64,000 nt of DNA from assembly GCF_030010625.1 (NCBI RefSeq), contig NZ_JASCXN010000021.1:62001-126000 (forward strand), given 5' to 3'. Under the pieces are notes generated by a model. The model did not search any database and was not told where the DNA came from. It saw only the letters and a program-made list of their open reading frames with translations. Numbering within the stretch: position 1 is the stretch's first letter; every line of letters begins with the position of its first letter. Of the stretch, positions 42,517-51,600 are shown in pieces. Source of the stretch: Streptomyces sp. CC208A. Its GTDB lineage: Bacteria; Actinomycetota; Actinomycetes; Streptomycetales; Streptomycetaceae. Made by a program: the position numbers and the translations under genes.

Positions 42517-42747
42517 TCAGAAAGAGGGCGGCGGCGGCAAAGGACGCTCGGCGATGAGGCGGAGTGCTCCGCTCGGGCGGAGGGCTTCCCGGTCCTCCGG
42601 GGCCGCGGTCCGGCACTTCCGGGCGTCCGCCGTCCACTTCGCCCCTCCGGGCCGTACGAGGGTGAGGACGTCGCCGTCGACGTCCCGGACTTCACCGGCG
42701 ACGCACCGGCCGCTGTCCATGACGACGTCCCCGGGGCGGAAGCTCAC
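42517..42747 (-). CDS. Small hypothetical protein
   Basis: 76 residues from GTG 42747, which overlaps the preceding stop (GTGA). SFRPGDVVMDSGRCVAGEVRDVDGDVLTLVRPGGAKW resembles a short SH3-like beta-barrel (KOW/Hfq-like strand pattern) that could bind nucleic acid or protein; the tail is Pro-rich. No exact family recognised. It is translationally coupled to the 83-87-residue gene upstream and lies 102 bp before the tRNA-like gene. Confidence 0.65.
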   Translation of the reverse strand: MSFRPGDVVMDSGRCVAGEVRDVDGDVLTLVRPGGAKWTADARKCRTAAPEDREALRPSGALRLIAERPLPPPPSF

Positions 42748-43007
42748 GGCGTCCGCCGTGCGGCGCGGAGGACAGCCGTCAGCCTCACGGCCTGGTCCTC
42801 GTCGAGCGATCCGATCTCGTAGAGACTCCGCCACGTGTCGCCAGGGCCCGGGTAGGAATCCCGGTAAACCCCTTCCGTGGGAAGACCGGCCGCGCCCATG
42901 GCCTCGATCAGGGCGCGGTACGTCTCGGCGCCCCGGGCGTCGTCCTGCCCCTGGTGGTCGACGGTGCTCGGCGGCGCGGTCGTCGGTGTGCTCATCGGTG
43001 TGCTCAC
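42744..43007 (-). CDS. Small hypothetical protein, first gene of minus-strand unit
   Basis: 87 residues from GTG 43007, or 83 from ATG 42995; AGGAA touches the GTG, so the ATG may be preferred. The N-terminus is a Thr/Pro-rich tail (STPMSTPTTAPPSTVDHQG). The folded part (GAETYRALIEAMGAAGLPTEGVYRDSYPGPGDTWRSLYEIGSLDEDQAVRLTAVLRAA) is an alpha/beta unit unlike families I know. Divergent from the XRE regulator with about 150 bp between, containing tandem TTGCACA repeats. Probable target of that regulator. Confidence 0.65.
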   Translation of the reverse strand: MSTPMSTPTTAPPSTVDHQGQDDARGAETYRALIEAMGAAGLPTEGVYRDSYPGPGDTWRSLYEIGSLDEDQAVRLTAVLRAARRTP

Positions 43008-43064
43008 TTCCTGACGGGCTTCCTGGCTGATGTGACCAGTCAACCGCGCTCCGTACACACGGAC

Positions 43065-43082
43065 TTGCACACGTCTTGCACA
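43065..43082. promoter_or_regulatory. Tandem TTGCACA repeats in the XRE divergent promoter
   Basis: TTGCACA occurs at 43065-43071 and 43076-43082, 11 bp apart (one helical turn), between the divergent small gene and XRE gene. Candidate binding site for the XRE protein, or an overlapping -35. Confidence 0.5.
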
Positions 43083-43156
43083 TAAGGGCGTGCGGGGGTA
43101 CCCGGGGCCTGTGAGCATGGAACGTGACCGGCTCCCGACGGGGTAGGACTGATCGC

Positions 43157-44347
43157 ATGAGCACGACCAGCGAAGTAGCGCCGGGGACGAATCTCGCCCT
43201 GCTCCGGAAGGAACGCGGCCTCTCCCAGACCCAGCTGGCACGGATGGCCTCCGTATCCGTGTCGCTGCTGTCGAAGATCGAGGTGGGCGACCGGGCCCTT
43301 ACGCCGACGGTCGCCGCAACCATCGGCAAGGCACTCGGTCTGTCCATGGCGGAGGTGCTGGGAAAGACGCGGGTCACCGAGGACGACGAAGAACGGCTCA
43401 CGGCCCTGCGGTCGGCCATCCGGGACTACGACCTGCCGGGCCGCGCGCCGGTGGAGGAGACCGCCGTTCTGGCCGCTGTGGAGTCGGTCCGGGAGGCCCG
43501 TGACGCGGCTCGCGTCCATCAGGTGCTGGGCCGGCTTCCGAGCCTCCTCCGAAGCGCTACGACGCACGCCCACACAGCGAACACGGTCGATTCATGGATG
43601 ACGCTGGCCGAGGTCTACAGCTCCGTCTACTGGCTCACCGCCCGGCACCGGTGGATGGACATGGCCGAGCTGGCCGTCACCCGGCAGCAGTGGGCCGTCG
43701 AGCAACAGGCCAATCCGCTCGGTGAGGCCATCGCGGCCCGGGACCGCGCCGGTGCCTATCTCAACGGCGGCGACGCCGAAGGCGGCCTCGTGGTCGTCGA
43801 CCGGGCCATCGCACGGGCCGAGTCGACACTGTCCGGGCAAGACCGCGCGTTCGCGGTCGGCGTGCTGAACCTGCGGGGGATGACGCTCGCGGGGCGGCTG
43901 GAGGACAAGACCGAGGGCGCACGCGAGGCCGAGCGGCACGTCGCGTCCGCCGAGCGAGTGGCCGACGAGTGGTTCAGCGGGGGCGATGCGAACCGGCACT
44001 CGATGCTCTTCGGCCCACGGAACACGGCCACACACGTCCTCGCGACCCGGCTCGACCTCGGTCGGCCCCGGGAGGCTCTCGGCGTCGCGGAGAACCTCGA
44101 CGCGGTTCTCGCCGGGCTGCCCGCCACCCGTGTCGCGCCGTCGCGGCTGAACGTCGCCCGCGCGCACCTTGACGTGGGGAACCGCGAGGCCGCCCTCGCG
44201 AACCTGTCGGCGGCGTGGGACGCGGCACCGGAGATGGCGCGCATCCACCCCACGGCACGGGAGGTCTTCCGGGTGCTCGCGTCCCTGCACCGCCGGAGCA
44301 ATCCAGAGTTGCTCCGGCTCTCTCACATGTCCGGCATGCCTCTGTGA
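43157..44347 (+). CDS. XRE-family regulator with TPR-like C-terminus
   Basis: 396 residues. HTH_XRE at ~12-68: NLALLRKERGLSQTQLARMASVSVSLLSKIEVGDRALTPTVAATIGKALGLS. From ~90 the protein is all-helical with repeated A-x-x-A motifs (LTALRSAIRDYDL; ARDRAGAYLNGGDAEGGLVVVDRAIARAES), as in TPR-containing regulators that sense peptides. ATG 43157 has TAGGAC 7 nt upstream and no ribosome site: probably leaderless. In streptomycetes such proteins often stand next to small, strain-variable genes. Likely controls the divergent unit. Confidence 0.88.
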   Translation: MSTTSEVAPGTNLALLRKERGLSQTQLARMASVSVSLLSKIEVGDRALTPTVAATIGKALGLSMAEVLGKTRVTEDDEERLTALRSAIRDYDLPGRAPVEETAVLAAVESVREARDAARVHQVLGRLPSLLRSATTHAHTANTVDSWMTLAEVYSSVYWLTARHRWMDMAELAVTRQQWAVEQQANPLGEAIAARDRAGAYLNGGDAEGGLVVVDRAIARAESTLSGQDRAFAVGVLNLRGMTLAGRLEDKTEGAREAERHVASAERVADEWFSGGDANRHSMLFGPRNTATHVLATRLDLGRPREALGVAENLDAVLAGLPATRVAPSRLNVARAHLDVGNREAALANLSAAWDAAPEMARIHPTAREVFRVLASLHRRSNPELLRLSHMSGMPL

Positions 44348-44357
44348 TCACCACACG

Positions 44358-44397
44358 CCACGGCCCCGCATCCCTGGTCAGGGACGCGGGGCCGTGG
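44358..44397. terminator. Hairpin terminator after the XRE gene
   Basis: CCACGGCCCCGC ... GCGGGGCCGTGG; the outer stem of a hairpin whose loop also pairs (TCCCTG...CAGGGA). A similar hairpin precedes the mutase 3' end at about 45578-45613, consistent with the flanking duplication. Confidence 0.82.
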
Positions 44398-44425
44398 TGT
44401 TCTCGCGGGGAGAGCCCGGGGTCGG

Positions 44426-44521
44426 TCAGAAGACGTCGCTGGGCGTGTAGGTGCCCCAGGCCTCGCAGAGGGCGTTGCAGACCTCGCCGACGGTGGCGCG
44501 GGCCTTGAGGGCGTCCTTCAT
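44426..44521 (-). pseudogene. Detached copy of the 3' end of the acyl-CoA mutase gene
   Basis: The 96 bp encode the last 31 codons and stop of the mutase, ending in GTYTPSDVF as in the intact gene at 45629. The copies differ by four bases, changing R to C and V to A (NALCEAWGTYTPSDVF). The frame is not joined to a gene. It lies exactly 1203 bp from the equivalent place in the mutase, and a cassette of three small genes fills the gap. This is the footprint expected if the mutase 3' end served as an integration site. Confidence 0.85.
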
Positions 44522-44550
44522 GATCTCCCCATACGTGTCGGGCTGTTCGG

Positions 44551-44871
44551 TCACTGCCAGAAAACCTCCTCGACAATGATCTGCGGGTCGGCGGTGCGGC
44601 GTACGAACGTGTAGTGGATCCAGCCCCGGCCGTGGTCGAAATGACAGACGTGCAGCCCCTTCGGCACCGTCGACCGGAGAGGGACGACGCGGCAGCCGTC
44701 GGGCAGGTCCGGCAGGTTGTCGACGCCTCGGAAGTAGGGGTCCTCCACCGTGACCAGCTCGGCGCGGATGTCGTCGAGGAGATCGCGTACCCGCTTGGGC
44801 AGAGAGTCCCTGGCGGTACGGGCCGTGTCGACCCAGTCCATCTGCCAGGGCGGCCCCATGAACTCGCTCAA
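44551..44871 (-). CDS. Small protein, possible RelE/ParE-like toxin fold
   Basis: 106 residues from TTG 44871 (TTGA overlap with the previous stop) or 102 from ATG 44859. LPKRVRDLLDDIRAELVTVEDPYFRG followed by GLHVCHFDHGRGWIHYTFVRRTADPQIIVEEVFW has the helix-then-beta-sheet order of small RNase toxins (RelE/ParE), but with low similarity. Third of three coupled genes inside the mutase-end duplication. Toxin function is a hypothesis based on fold pattern and context. Confidence 0.6.
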   Translation of the reverse strand: MSEFMGPPWQMDWVDTARTARDSLPKRVRDLLDDIRAELVTVEDPYFRGVDNLPDLPDGCRVVPLRSTVPKGLHVCHFDHGRGWIHYTFVRRTADPQIIVEEVFWQ

Positions 44872-45209
44872 CGGCCGGGCTCCGCCTTCCCCGCCTCGCG
44901 TCGCAGGTGCGCAGCCTGCGTCAGCAGACGCATGGCTTCCTCGTTCGTCGTCGCGGCGGCGGCGCGGGCCTCCAGGTCGTGCACCTGGCGGTCGAGCTCG
45001 GGATCGCGGGCGATGGCGAACTCGGCCCACCACTGGGCGAGGAACGCCGGCACCGGTGCGAGGTCGTACGCGTCGGCGATGGCCCACTTCCAATGGGCCT
45101 CGAAGTCGGCGAGGAGCTGCGGCGTGTGCTCGGTGATCGCGGCGCGCAGCGCCTTCGTGTTCCGCTCGGGCATGGGTGGGATACCGGAGGGCTGCGAGGC
45201 GGTCGTCAT
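44868..45209 (-). CDS. DUF6247-type small protein
   Basis: 113 residues. ERNTKALRAAITEHTPQLLADFEAHWKWAIADAYDLAPVPAFLAQWWAEFAIARDPELD matches a streptomycete family I remember as DUF6247 (tryptophan-rich helical domain). A C-terminal helix (LEARAAAATTNEEAMRLLTQAAHLRREAGK) follows. ATG 45209 overlaps the stop of the HTH-like gene upstream (ATGA) and its own stop overlaps the next start. In this order it could be the antitoxin or middle component of a three-gene toxin-antitoxin-like operon; function is not established. Confidence 0.68.
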   Translation of the reverse strand: MTTASQPSGIPPMPERNTKALRAAITEHTPQLLADFEAHWKWAIADAYDLAPVPAFLAQWWAEFAIARDPELDRQVHDLEARAAAATTNEEAMRLLTQAAHLRREAGKAEPGR

Positions 45210-45475
45210 GCCGCCACCTCTTCTTCGCCCTGCACCTGGGTGGCCCGCTTGGCTTTGTAGGCGATGGCCAGGGTCGAGATGTGCTGAGGGGTGACGTCCA
45301 GGTGCCGGGCGACGGCGGAGTTCCCTCCTCGGCCGAGCTCGACGGCGATGCGGCCCGCGGCGTCCGCGAACGCGTTCTTCGCCTCGGTGACGGCGGCCTG
45401 CAGCCGATCGAGCTCGCGGCGATGGGCAGCGGTGAGCTCGGCCTGCCGGGCGCGGGAGCGTGGAGTGTCACTCAT
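45206..45475 (-). CDS. Small helix-turn-helix-like protein, first gene of cassette
   Basis: 89 residues from ATG 45475. The N-terminal part is a charged coiled coil (ARQAELTAAHRRELDRLQAAVTEAKNAFADAAGRIAVEL). SAVARHLDVTPQHISTLAIAYKAKR looks like a helix-turn-helix recognition segment. It probably binds DNA and represses its own operon; the hairpin at 45515-45533 just upstream is a candidate operator. The stop overlaps the next ATG (ATGA). Confidence 0.7.
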   Translation of the reverse strand: MSDTPRSRARQAELTAAHRRELDRLQAAVTEAKNAFADAAGRIAVELGRGGNSAVARHLDVTPQHISTLAIAYKAKRATQVQGEEEVAA

Positions 45476-45514
45476 GAGGGGAGTGTGCCCACCACGTTGC
45501 CTTAATTGCAACTT

Positions 45515-45533
45515 CCCCTTGCTGTACAAGGGG
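45515..45533. promoter_or_regulatory. Inverted repeat upstream of the three-gene cassette
   Basis: CCCCTTG-CTGTA-CAAGGGG, extended by ACT/AGT flanks, 40 bp upstream of the first cassette gene. Candidate operator. Confidence 0.55.
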
Positions 45534-45628
45534 AGTCCGGGCGGTACTCCACTCGGTGAAGCGCCGGTGCGCGGTCGGCCCCGCCTCCCTGTCGTCCGGG
45601 AGGCGGGGCCGTGGCGTACCCGGGTCGG

Positions 45629-47209
<1,581 letters not shown>

Positions 47210-47415
47210 TGCTTGTGCCTCCCGATTGACCTGCTGCCGCTCATACTCGGCGGTACCGACCCTCGCGACGGACTGTAGCCGCGGGTGCGCGGCCCGGTGG
47301 AGAGCAGCACGCTGGGACCTTCCTCACAGCTTGAGCGCTCGTCCGCTCGGGTGCGCAACCGGGGGCGGGTGGGAAGCATCCCTATGGGCACAGTTGTTTT
47401 CATCGGGGGGTCACC

Positions 47416-48378
47416 ATGAAGCGTTCGTCCATCGTCCGCAGAGCCGTTCTCGCCGCGGCCGTCGTCGGGCTCGTCACCACCGGTTGTACGGATCCGGCGG
47501 CCGGGGGTGGCAGCGGGGGCGGGGCCTCGTCGGCGCCTACGACCACGTCTACGGTCGCGCCGCCGTCCTCGTCCACGCCTGCGGTCGCGCCGCCGTCCTC
47601 GTCCACGCCCGCGGCCGATCCCACGTCCGCGCCTGCGCCCGCGCCCACGTCCAGCAGTGCCGAGCCGAGCGGCTCGGCCCCCGGCGGGTCGGACGGGAAG
47701 CCGTCGGCGTCCGCTTCCGCCCCCGCTCCCGCGCCCACGCCTTCGGCGAAGGTGCTGATGGGTGACGGGGACGAGAGCGAGCAGGTGCGGGAGCTCCAGG
47801 CGCGGCTGCGGCAGCTGGACTACTTCGACCGGGCGCCGACCGGGTTCTACGGCTCGATCACGGCGAAGGCGGTCAAGGGCTTCCAGGCGAAGCGGGGGCT
47901 GCCGCAGACGGGGTCGGTGGACGAGACGACGTGGCAGCGGCTGCTCGCGATGACGAAGAAGCCGACGGCGGACGAGCTGAAGCCGTCCACCACCAACAAG
48001 CTGGACACGCCGGACGCGCGCTGCATGACCGGGCGGGTGCTCTGCATCAGCAAGGAGAGCCGGACCCTGGCCTGGATGATCGACGGCCGGGTGGTGTCGT
48101 CGATGGACGTCCGCTTCGGCTCGGAGAACACGCCGACCCGCGAGGGCACCTTCGCGGTCGGCTGGAAGGCCAAGGACTGGACGTCGACGATCTACCACAC
48201 GCCCATGCCGTACGCGATGTTCTTCAGCGGCGGTCAGGCCGTGCACTACTCGGCGGACTTCGCGGCGCGCGGCTACAACGGGGCCTCGCACGGCTGCGTC
48301 AACGTCCGGGACCGGGCCAAGATCGCGGCCCTCTTCGACCAGGTGAAGGTCGGCGACAAGGTCGTCGTCCACTGGTGA
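47416..48378 (+). CDS. Lipoprotein L,D-transpeptidase with peptidoglycan-binding domain
   Basis: 320 residues. The signal peptide ends in a lipobox (VTTGC). Residues ~30-105 are a Thr/Ser/Pro/Ala linker with tandem VAPPSSSTPA units. A PG_binding_1 domain follows (SEQVRELQARLRQLDYFDRAPTGFYGSITAKAVKGFQAKRGL), then YkuD with His in VHYS and Cys in ASHGCVNVRD. It is anchored outside the membrane and cross-links peptidoglycan 3-3. ATG 47416 has GGGGGG at 6 nt. It is a different subclass from the soluble enzyme at 15850. Confidence 0.92.
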   Translation: MKRSSIVRRAVLAAAVVGLVTTGCTDPAAGGGSGGGASSAPTTTSTVAPPSSSTPAVAPPSSSTPAADPTSAPAPAPTSSSAEPSGSAPGGSDGKPSASASAPAPAPTPSAKVLMGDGDESEQVRELQARLRQLDYFDRAPTGFYGSITAKAVKGFQAKRGLPQTGSVDETTWQRLLAMTKKPTADELKPSTTNKLDTPDARCMTGRVLCISKESRTLAWMIDGRVVSSMDVRFGSENTPTREGTFAVGWKAKDWTSTIYHTPMPYAMFFSGGQAVHYSADFAARGYNGASHGCVNVRDRAKIAALFDQVKVGDKVVVHW

Positions 48379-48395
48379 CGGCCGGAAAGAGAAGG

Positions 48396-48434
48396 GGCGC
48401 GGGTGGGACCGGGGGAACGTGTCCCACCCGCGCC
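48396..48434. terminator. Hairpin terminator between convergent genes
   Basis: A perfect 14-bp stem with an 11-nt loop between the transpeptidase gene and the convergent membrane-protein gene. Confidence 0.85.
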
Positions 48435-48531
48435 GGGTGCGCGGAGCCGTAGGTACGGGGGGAACCCCGGCTCTCTGCGCGGCCGATGACCAGTCGGCTC
48501 ACTCTGTACTGCGCCGACGGGTCGAAAAGTG

Positions 48532-49701
48532 TCACACCTGTGGTGCGGGGACTTCCGTGGGGCGGGGCGCGAGGGTCCGGGCGGCGGGCCGGGAGCCCGT
48601 CTCCGGGGCGGCGGAGAGCGGTCCGGCGGCCTTGCTCCCGGCGCCCTCGACCTTGGCCTTGACCTTGTCCTTGGCCTTGTCCTTGGCCTTGTCCTTCGCC
48701 CTGCTCTTGTCGTCGCCGTCGCCCTTGCGGGGCTGCTGGGCGCGCTTGCGGGTGGAGTCGGTGGGGGCGGTGCCCCGGGCGGCGTCCGGTCCGCCCTCCT
48801 CGTCGTCCTCGGTCCCGTCGCCCTTGGTGTCGTCCCTGGTGGTGCCCTTGGTGGCGTCGCCGCTCCGCTCCCTGTCGGCGCCGGTCGCGCCGGAGCCGAG
48901 GAGGGTGTCGCAGTAGGTGCGCAGGGACTCTCCGGCGCGGAGCGTGCCGGCGAGCCGTCGGCGGGCGGCCTCGTCGAGGCGGCCCGCGCGGTAGTCGCGG
49001 CAGGCCTTGGTCCTGCTCTCCTCGCCGCCGCCGGTCCGGCTCGGGGCGGGGCCCGTGGCGGAGGGTGCGGCCGGGGTGCGGCCGGTCCGGTCGGCGGAGG
49101 GGGTGGCGCCGGGGCCCGGGGCCGTGGTGGTCCCGCCGATCGGCGCGGCCGTCGGGCTGGTGCCGGGGGCGGGCGTGCCGGCGGAGTGGCCGGGGCCGGT
49201 GCTCCGGAAGGGGTCCGCGTGGCGTTCGACGTCGGCGGAGGGGCTGTGGGGGTCCGGCGTCGCCGAGGTCTCGGCAGCGGTGACCGTCCCCGCGGGTTCC
49301 TTGTCGCCCAGCGGGAGTACGCCGGTGCCGGCGGCGACGGCGACGCCGCCGACGGTGACGGCGGCGAGCGCGGCGGCAAGGCCGTACCGCAGGGAGCGGC
49401 CCCAGTGGCGGACCGCGCCGGGTCTGGAGGTGAGCCGCACCCGCCCGAGGTCGGCCGGCGGGACCTTCGCGGTCGCGGAGGCGCGGGCGGCGGTGGCGGT
49501 GCGGAAGGCGGCGAGGGCGGCCTCCTCCCCGGCGAGCGGGACGCCGGGGGCGGGGGCGGCGGGGACGCGGGCGGCGTCGAGTGCTTCGGCGAGGGCGGCG
49601 GCCCGGACGCGGGCCGCGGGATCGACGGGGTCGACGGGCTCGCCGCGGAGCAGCCGCTCCGCGGCCTCCGGGTCGAGCCACTGGTACCGCTCGTCGGCCA
49701 T
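48532..49701 (-). CDS. Membrane protein coupled to an ECF sigma factor (possible anti-sigma)
   Basis: 389 residues. The N-terminal ~95 residues are cytoplasmic; ERYQWLDPEAAERLLRGEPVD opens the chain, and ZAS-type His/Cys are absent. One membrane helix (~104-126, LRYGLAAALAAVTVGGVAVAAGTG) precedes a long Ser/Thr/Pro/Asp-rich external part. A Cys-containing module (TKACRDYRAGRLDEAARRRLAGTLRAGESLRTYCDTLLG) and a Lys/Asp repeat (DKAKDKAKDKVKAK) follow. The start shares one base with the sigma stop (TGATG), the typical sigma/anti-sigma arrangement. Sigma binding is inferred. Confidence 0.75.
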   Translation of the reverse strand: MADERYQWLDPEAAERLLRGEPVDPVDPAARVRAAALAEALDAARVPAAPAPGVPLAGEEAALAAFRTATAARASATAKVPPADLGRVRLTSRPGAVRHWGRSLRYGLAAALAAVTVGGVAVAAGTGVLPLGDKEPAGTVTAAETSATPDPHSPSADVERHADPFRSTGPGHSAGTPAPGTSPTAAPIGGTTTAPGPGATPSADRTGRTPAAPSATGPAPSRTGGGEESRTKACRDYRAGRLDEAARRRLAGTLRAGESLRTYCDTLLGSGATGADRERSGDATKGTTRDDTKGDGTEDDEEGGPDAARGTAPTDSTRKRAQQPRKGDGDDKSRAKDKAKDKAKDKVKAKVEGAGSKAAGPLSAAPETGSRPAARTLAPRPTEVPAPQV

Positions 49702-50396
49702 CACATGTCCTTCTGCGTACGGGGACGCCAATGCGTCACACCGCCGGGGGATATGCCCCCCGGGTTCCGGCCTCGCTGCGGAGGCACTCCGTCCAGGGGC
49801 TGCACGCCGTCGGCGGGCTCCTCTCCCGGCTCCGTGCCGGACGCGGACTCGGTGCCGAGCAGTTCGGCGAGTTTCTTCAGGCCGCGGTGGGCGGCGGTGC
49901 GGACGGCGCCGGGGCGCTTGCCGAGGGCCTCGGCGGCGGACTTGGCGTCGAGGCCGACGACCACGCGGAGGACGACGGCCTCGGCCTGGTCCTGCGGGAG
50001 GCGGGCGATGAGGCGGAGGGTGTGGCCGGTGGCCAGGGCCTCCAGGGCCTCGCCGGCGGTGTCGGAGTCGGCGGGCTTGTCGGTGAGCTCGGTCTCGTCG
50101 CCGCCGGAGGCGGGCCTGCGGCCGCGCATCCGGATGTGGTCGAGGGCCCGGTTGCGGGCGATCCGGGCCGCCCAGCCGCGGAAGCGGTCCGCGTCGCCGC
50201 TGAAGCGGTCGAGGTCGCGGGCGATCTGGAGCCAGGACTCCGAGGCGACGTCCTCGGCGTCGGCCTCCCCGACCAGCGTGCGCATGTAGCCCAGCAGACG
50301 GGGGTGCACGGCGCGGTACACAGTACGGAAGGCGTCTTCGTCCCCGTCCTGCGCAGCGAGCACCGCGGCCGTCAGCTCCGCGTCGTCCCCCAGCAC
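49701..50396 (-). CDS. ECF RNA polymerase sigma factor
   Basis: 231 residues. Region 2: VLAAQDGDEDAFRTVYRAVHPRLLGYMRTLVGEADAEDVASESWLQIARDLDRF. Region 4: LIARLPQDQAEAVVLRVVVGLDAKSAAEALGKRPGAVRTAAHRGLKKLAELL. A basic/Pro-rich tail (~45 residues) continues past the usual end. GTG 50396 has GGGGA immediately before it. It is followed directly by a membrane protein gene that may hold it at the membrane. Target promoters unknown. Confidence 0.9.
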   Translation of the reverse strand: MLGDDAELTAAVLAAQDGDEDAFRTVYRAVHPRLLGYMRTLVGEADAEDVASESWLQIARDLDRFSGDADRFRGWAARIARNRALDHIRMRGRRPASGGDETELTDKPADSDTAGEALEALATGHTLRLIARLPQDQAEAVVLRVVVGLDAKSAAEALGKRPGAVRTAAHRGLKKLAELLGTESASGTEPGEEPADGVQPLDGVPPQRGRNPGGISPGGVTHWRPRTQKDM

Positions 50397-50599
50397 TCCC
50401 CAAACCCTGTTCGTCGGTCGCGTTCCGCGCGCGTCGGCGCGTCCTGCGCGTCCTGTACGCCCTCGGGGCCGGTCACCGCCGCCGATTACGCCTCGCGCTC
50501 CAGCACGCTACGTCCAGTCCGGGTGTCGCGTCCACGCGGTACGCGTACCTTGTACAACTTGCAACCTTCGCGCCCGGCGAGCGGCCCGGCGAGGGGCCT

Positions 50600-50722
50600 G
50601 CCGACGGTGTGACAGAAAGCGCACCCCCGGCGCTGTATGGAGTACGGAGCCGTGCTGCGGCTCCGTGGACGACGACCGGGGCCTCTCCTGTGGGGGGTGG
50701 CGGCCCCGGTCGTCTCCCTTTT
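50600..50722 (+). ncRNA. Candidate small RNA ending in a rightward terminator
   Basis: Hairpin 1 (9-bp stem, loop TGCTG, 50644-50666) is followed by hairpin 2 (13-bp perfect stem GACGACCGGGGCC/GGCCCCGGTCGTC, 50671-50714) and TTTT (50719-50722). The terminator points right although no plus-strand gene precedes it. The 5' end is unknown and the start given is nominal. Confidence 0.35.
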
Positions 50723-50809
50723 CCAGGCCTCCCCCGCACCCCGTCCGCCCGGTTTCTCCCCTCTTCACGTGATACGACGCCGCACCCGAAAGGGTGAACC
50801 CTCGCAAGC

Positions 50810-50850
50810 GTCAACTACTCGTTGACAGCAACAGGGTGTCAACCTAAGGT
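50810..50850 (+). promoter_or_regulatory. Promoter and GTCAAC operators of the Clp-N gene
   Basis: TTGACA (50822-50827), 17-bp spacer and TAAGGT (50845-50850), six bases before ATG: a strong promoter for a leaderless mRNA. Overlapping it are GTCAAC-N5-GTTGAC (50810-50826), TGTCAAC (50837-50843) and the palindrome CAACC-TAA-GGTTG. These look like repressor sites. Confidence 0.7.
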
Positions 50851-50856
50851 TGCCTC

Positions 50857-51597
50857 ATGACGCAACCCGTGGTTCCGAACGTCAGCATCCGTCTCGACGA
50901 ACTCATCGAAGCGATCAAGAAGACCCACACGGACACGCTGGACCAGCTCTCCGGCGCGGTCATCGCGGCCGACCACCTCGGCGAGGTCGCCGACCACCTC
51001 ATCGGCCACTTCGTCGACCAGGCGCGCCGCTCCGGCGCCTCCTGGACCGACATCGGCCGCAGCATGGGCGTGACCCGCCAGGCCGCCCAGAAGCGGTTCG
51101 TCCCCAAGGACCCCGACGCCGAGAAGATGGACCCGAACGCCGGGTTCAGCCGTTTCACCCCGCGCGCCCGCAACGTCGTCATCGCCTCGCAGAACGAGGC
51201 GATCGCCGCGCGCAACGCGGAGATCGGTCCCGGCCACATCGCGCTCGGGCTGCTCGCCGAGCCCGAGGGCCTCGCCGTCCGGTGGATCGTCTCGCGGGGC
51301 GTCACCGCCGAACGGCTGCGCGAGGCCGTCACGGCGACGCTGCCGCCGGCCGCCGAGGAGGTGCCGGCGCTCGTCCCGTACGACGCGGCGGCGAAGAAGG
51401 TGCTCGAACTGACCTTCCGCGAGGCGCTGCGGCTCGGCCACAACCACGTCGGCACGGAGCACGTCCTGCTCGCCCTCCTGGAGCACGAGGACGGCAAGGG
51501 CGTGCTGAGCGGCCTCGGCCTGGACAAGGCGACGGCCGAGCGGCAGATCTCCGAGCTCGTCGCCTCCGCGACGGTCGAGCCGCCCGCGGAGGGCTGA
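50857..51597 (+). CDS. Clp N-terminal domain protein
   Basis: 246 residues. An N-terminal HTH-like segment (WTDIGRSMGVTRQAAQKRF) is followed by two Clp_N repeats: FTPRARNVVIASQNEAIAARNAEIGPGHIALGLLAEPEGLA and YDAAAKKVLELTFREALRLGHNHVGTEHVLLALLEHEDGKG. The ATPase domains of ClpC are absent, so it probably binds substrates or acts as an adaptor or regulator. The HTH suggests DNA binding and perhaps autoregulation through the operators just upstream. Leaderless start. Confidence 0.88.
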   Translation: MTQPVVPNVSIRLDELIEAIKKTHTDTLDQLSGAVIAADHLGEVADHLIGHFVDQARRSGASWTDIGRSMGVTRQAAQKRFVPKDPDAEKMDPNAGFSRFTPRARNVVIASQNEAIAARNAEIGPGHIALGLLAEPEGLAVRWIVSRGVTAERLREAVTATLPPAAEEVPALVPYDAAAKKVLELTFREALRLGHNHVGTEHVLLALLEHEDGKGVLSGLGLDKATAERQISELVASATVEPPAEG

Positions 51598-51600
51598 GCC

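Larger units (their letters stand above)
50397..50856. other. 460-bp intergenic region with regulatory structure
   Basis: It contains the ECF sigma promoter on the left, two tandem hairpins with a T-run read rightward (50644-50722), and the operator/promoter of the Clp-N gene on the right. No protein-coding ORF with proper codon use lies inside. Confidence 0.5.

Noticed and set aside
48660..48710. Short tandem repeat as possible CRISPR or regulatory array
   Set aside because: The repeats are codons for the Lys/Asp tract (DKAKDKAKDK) of the membrane protein; units are 12 bp without spacers.
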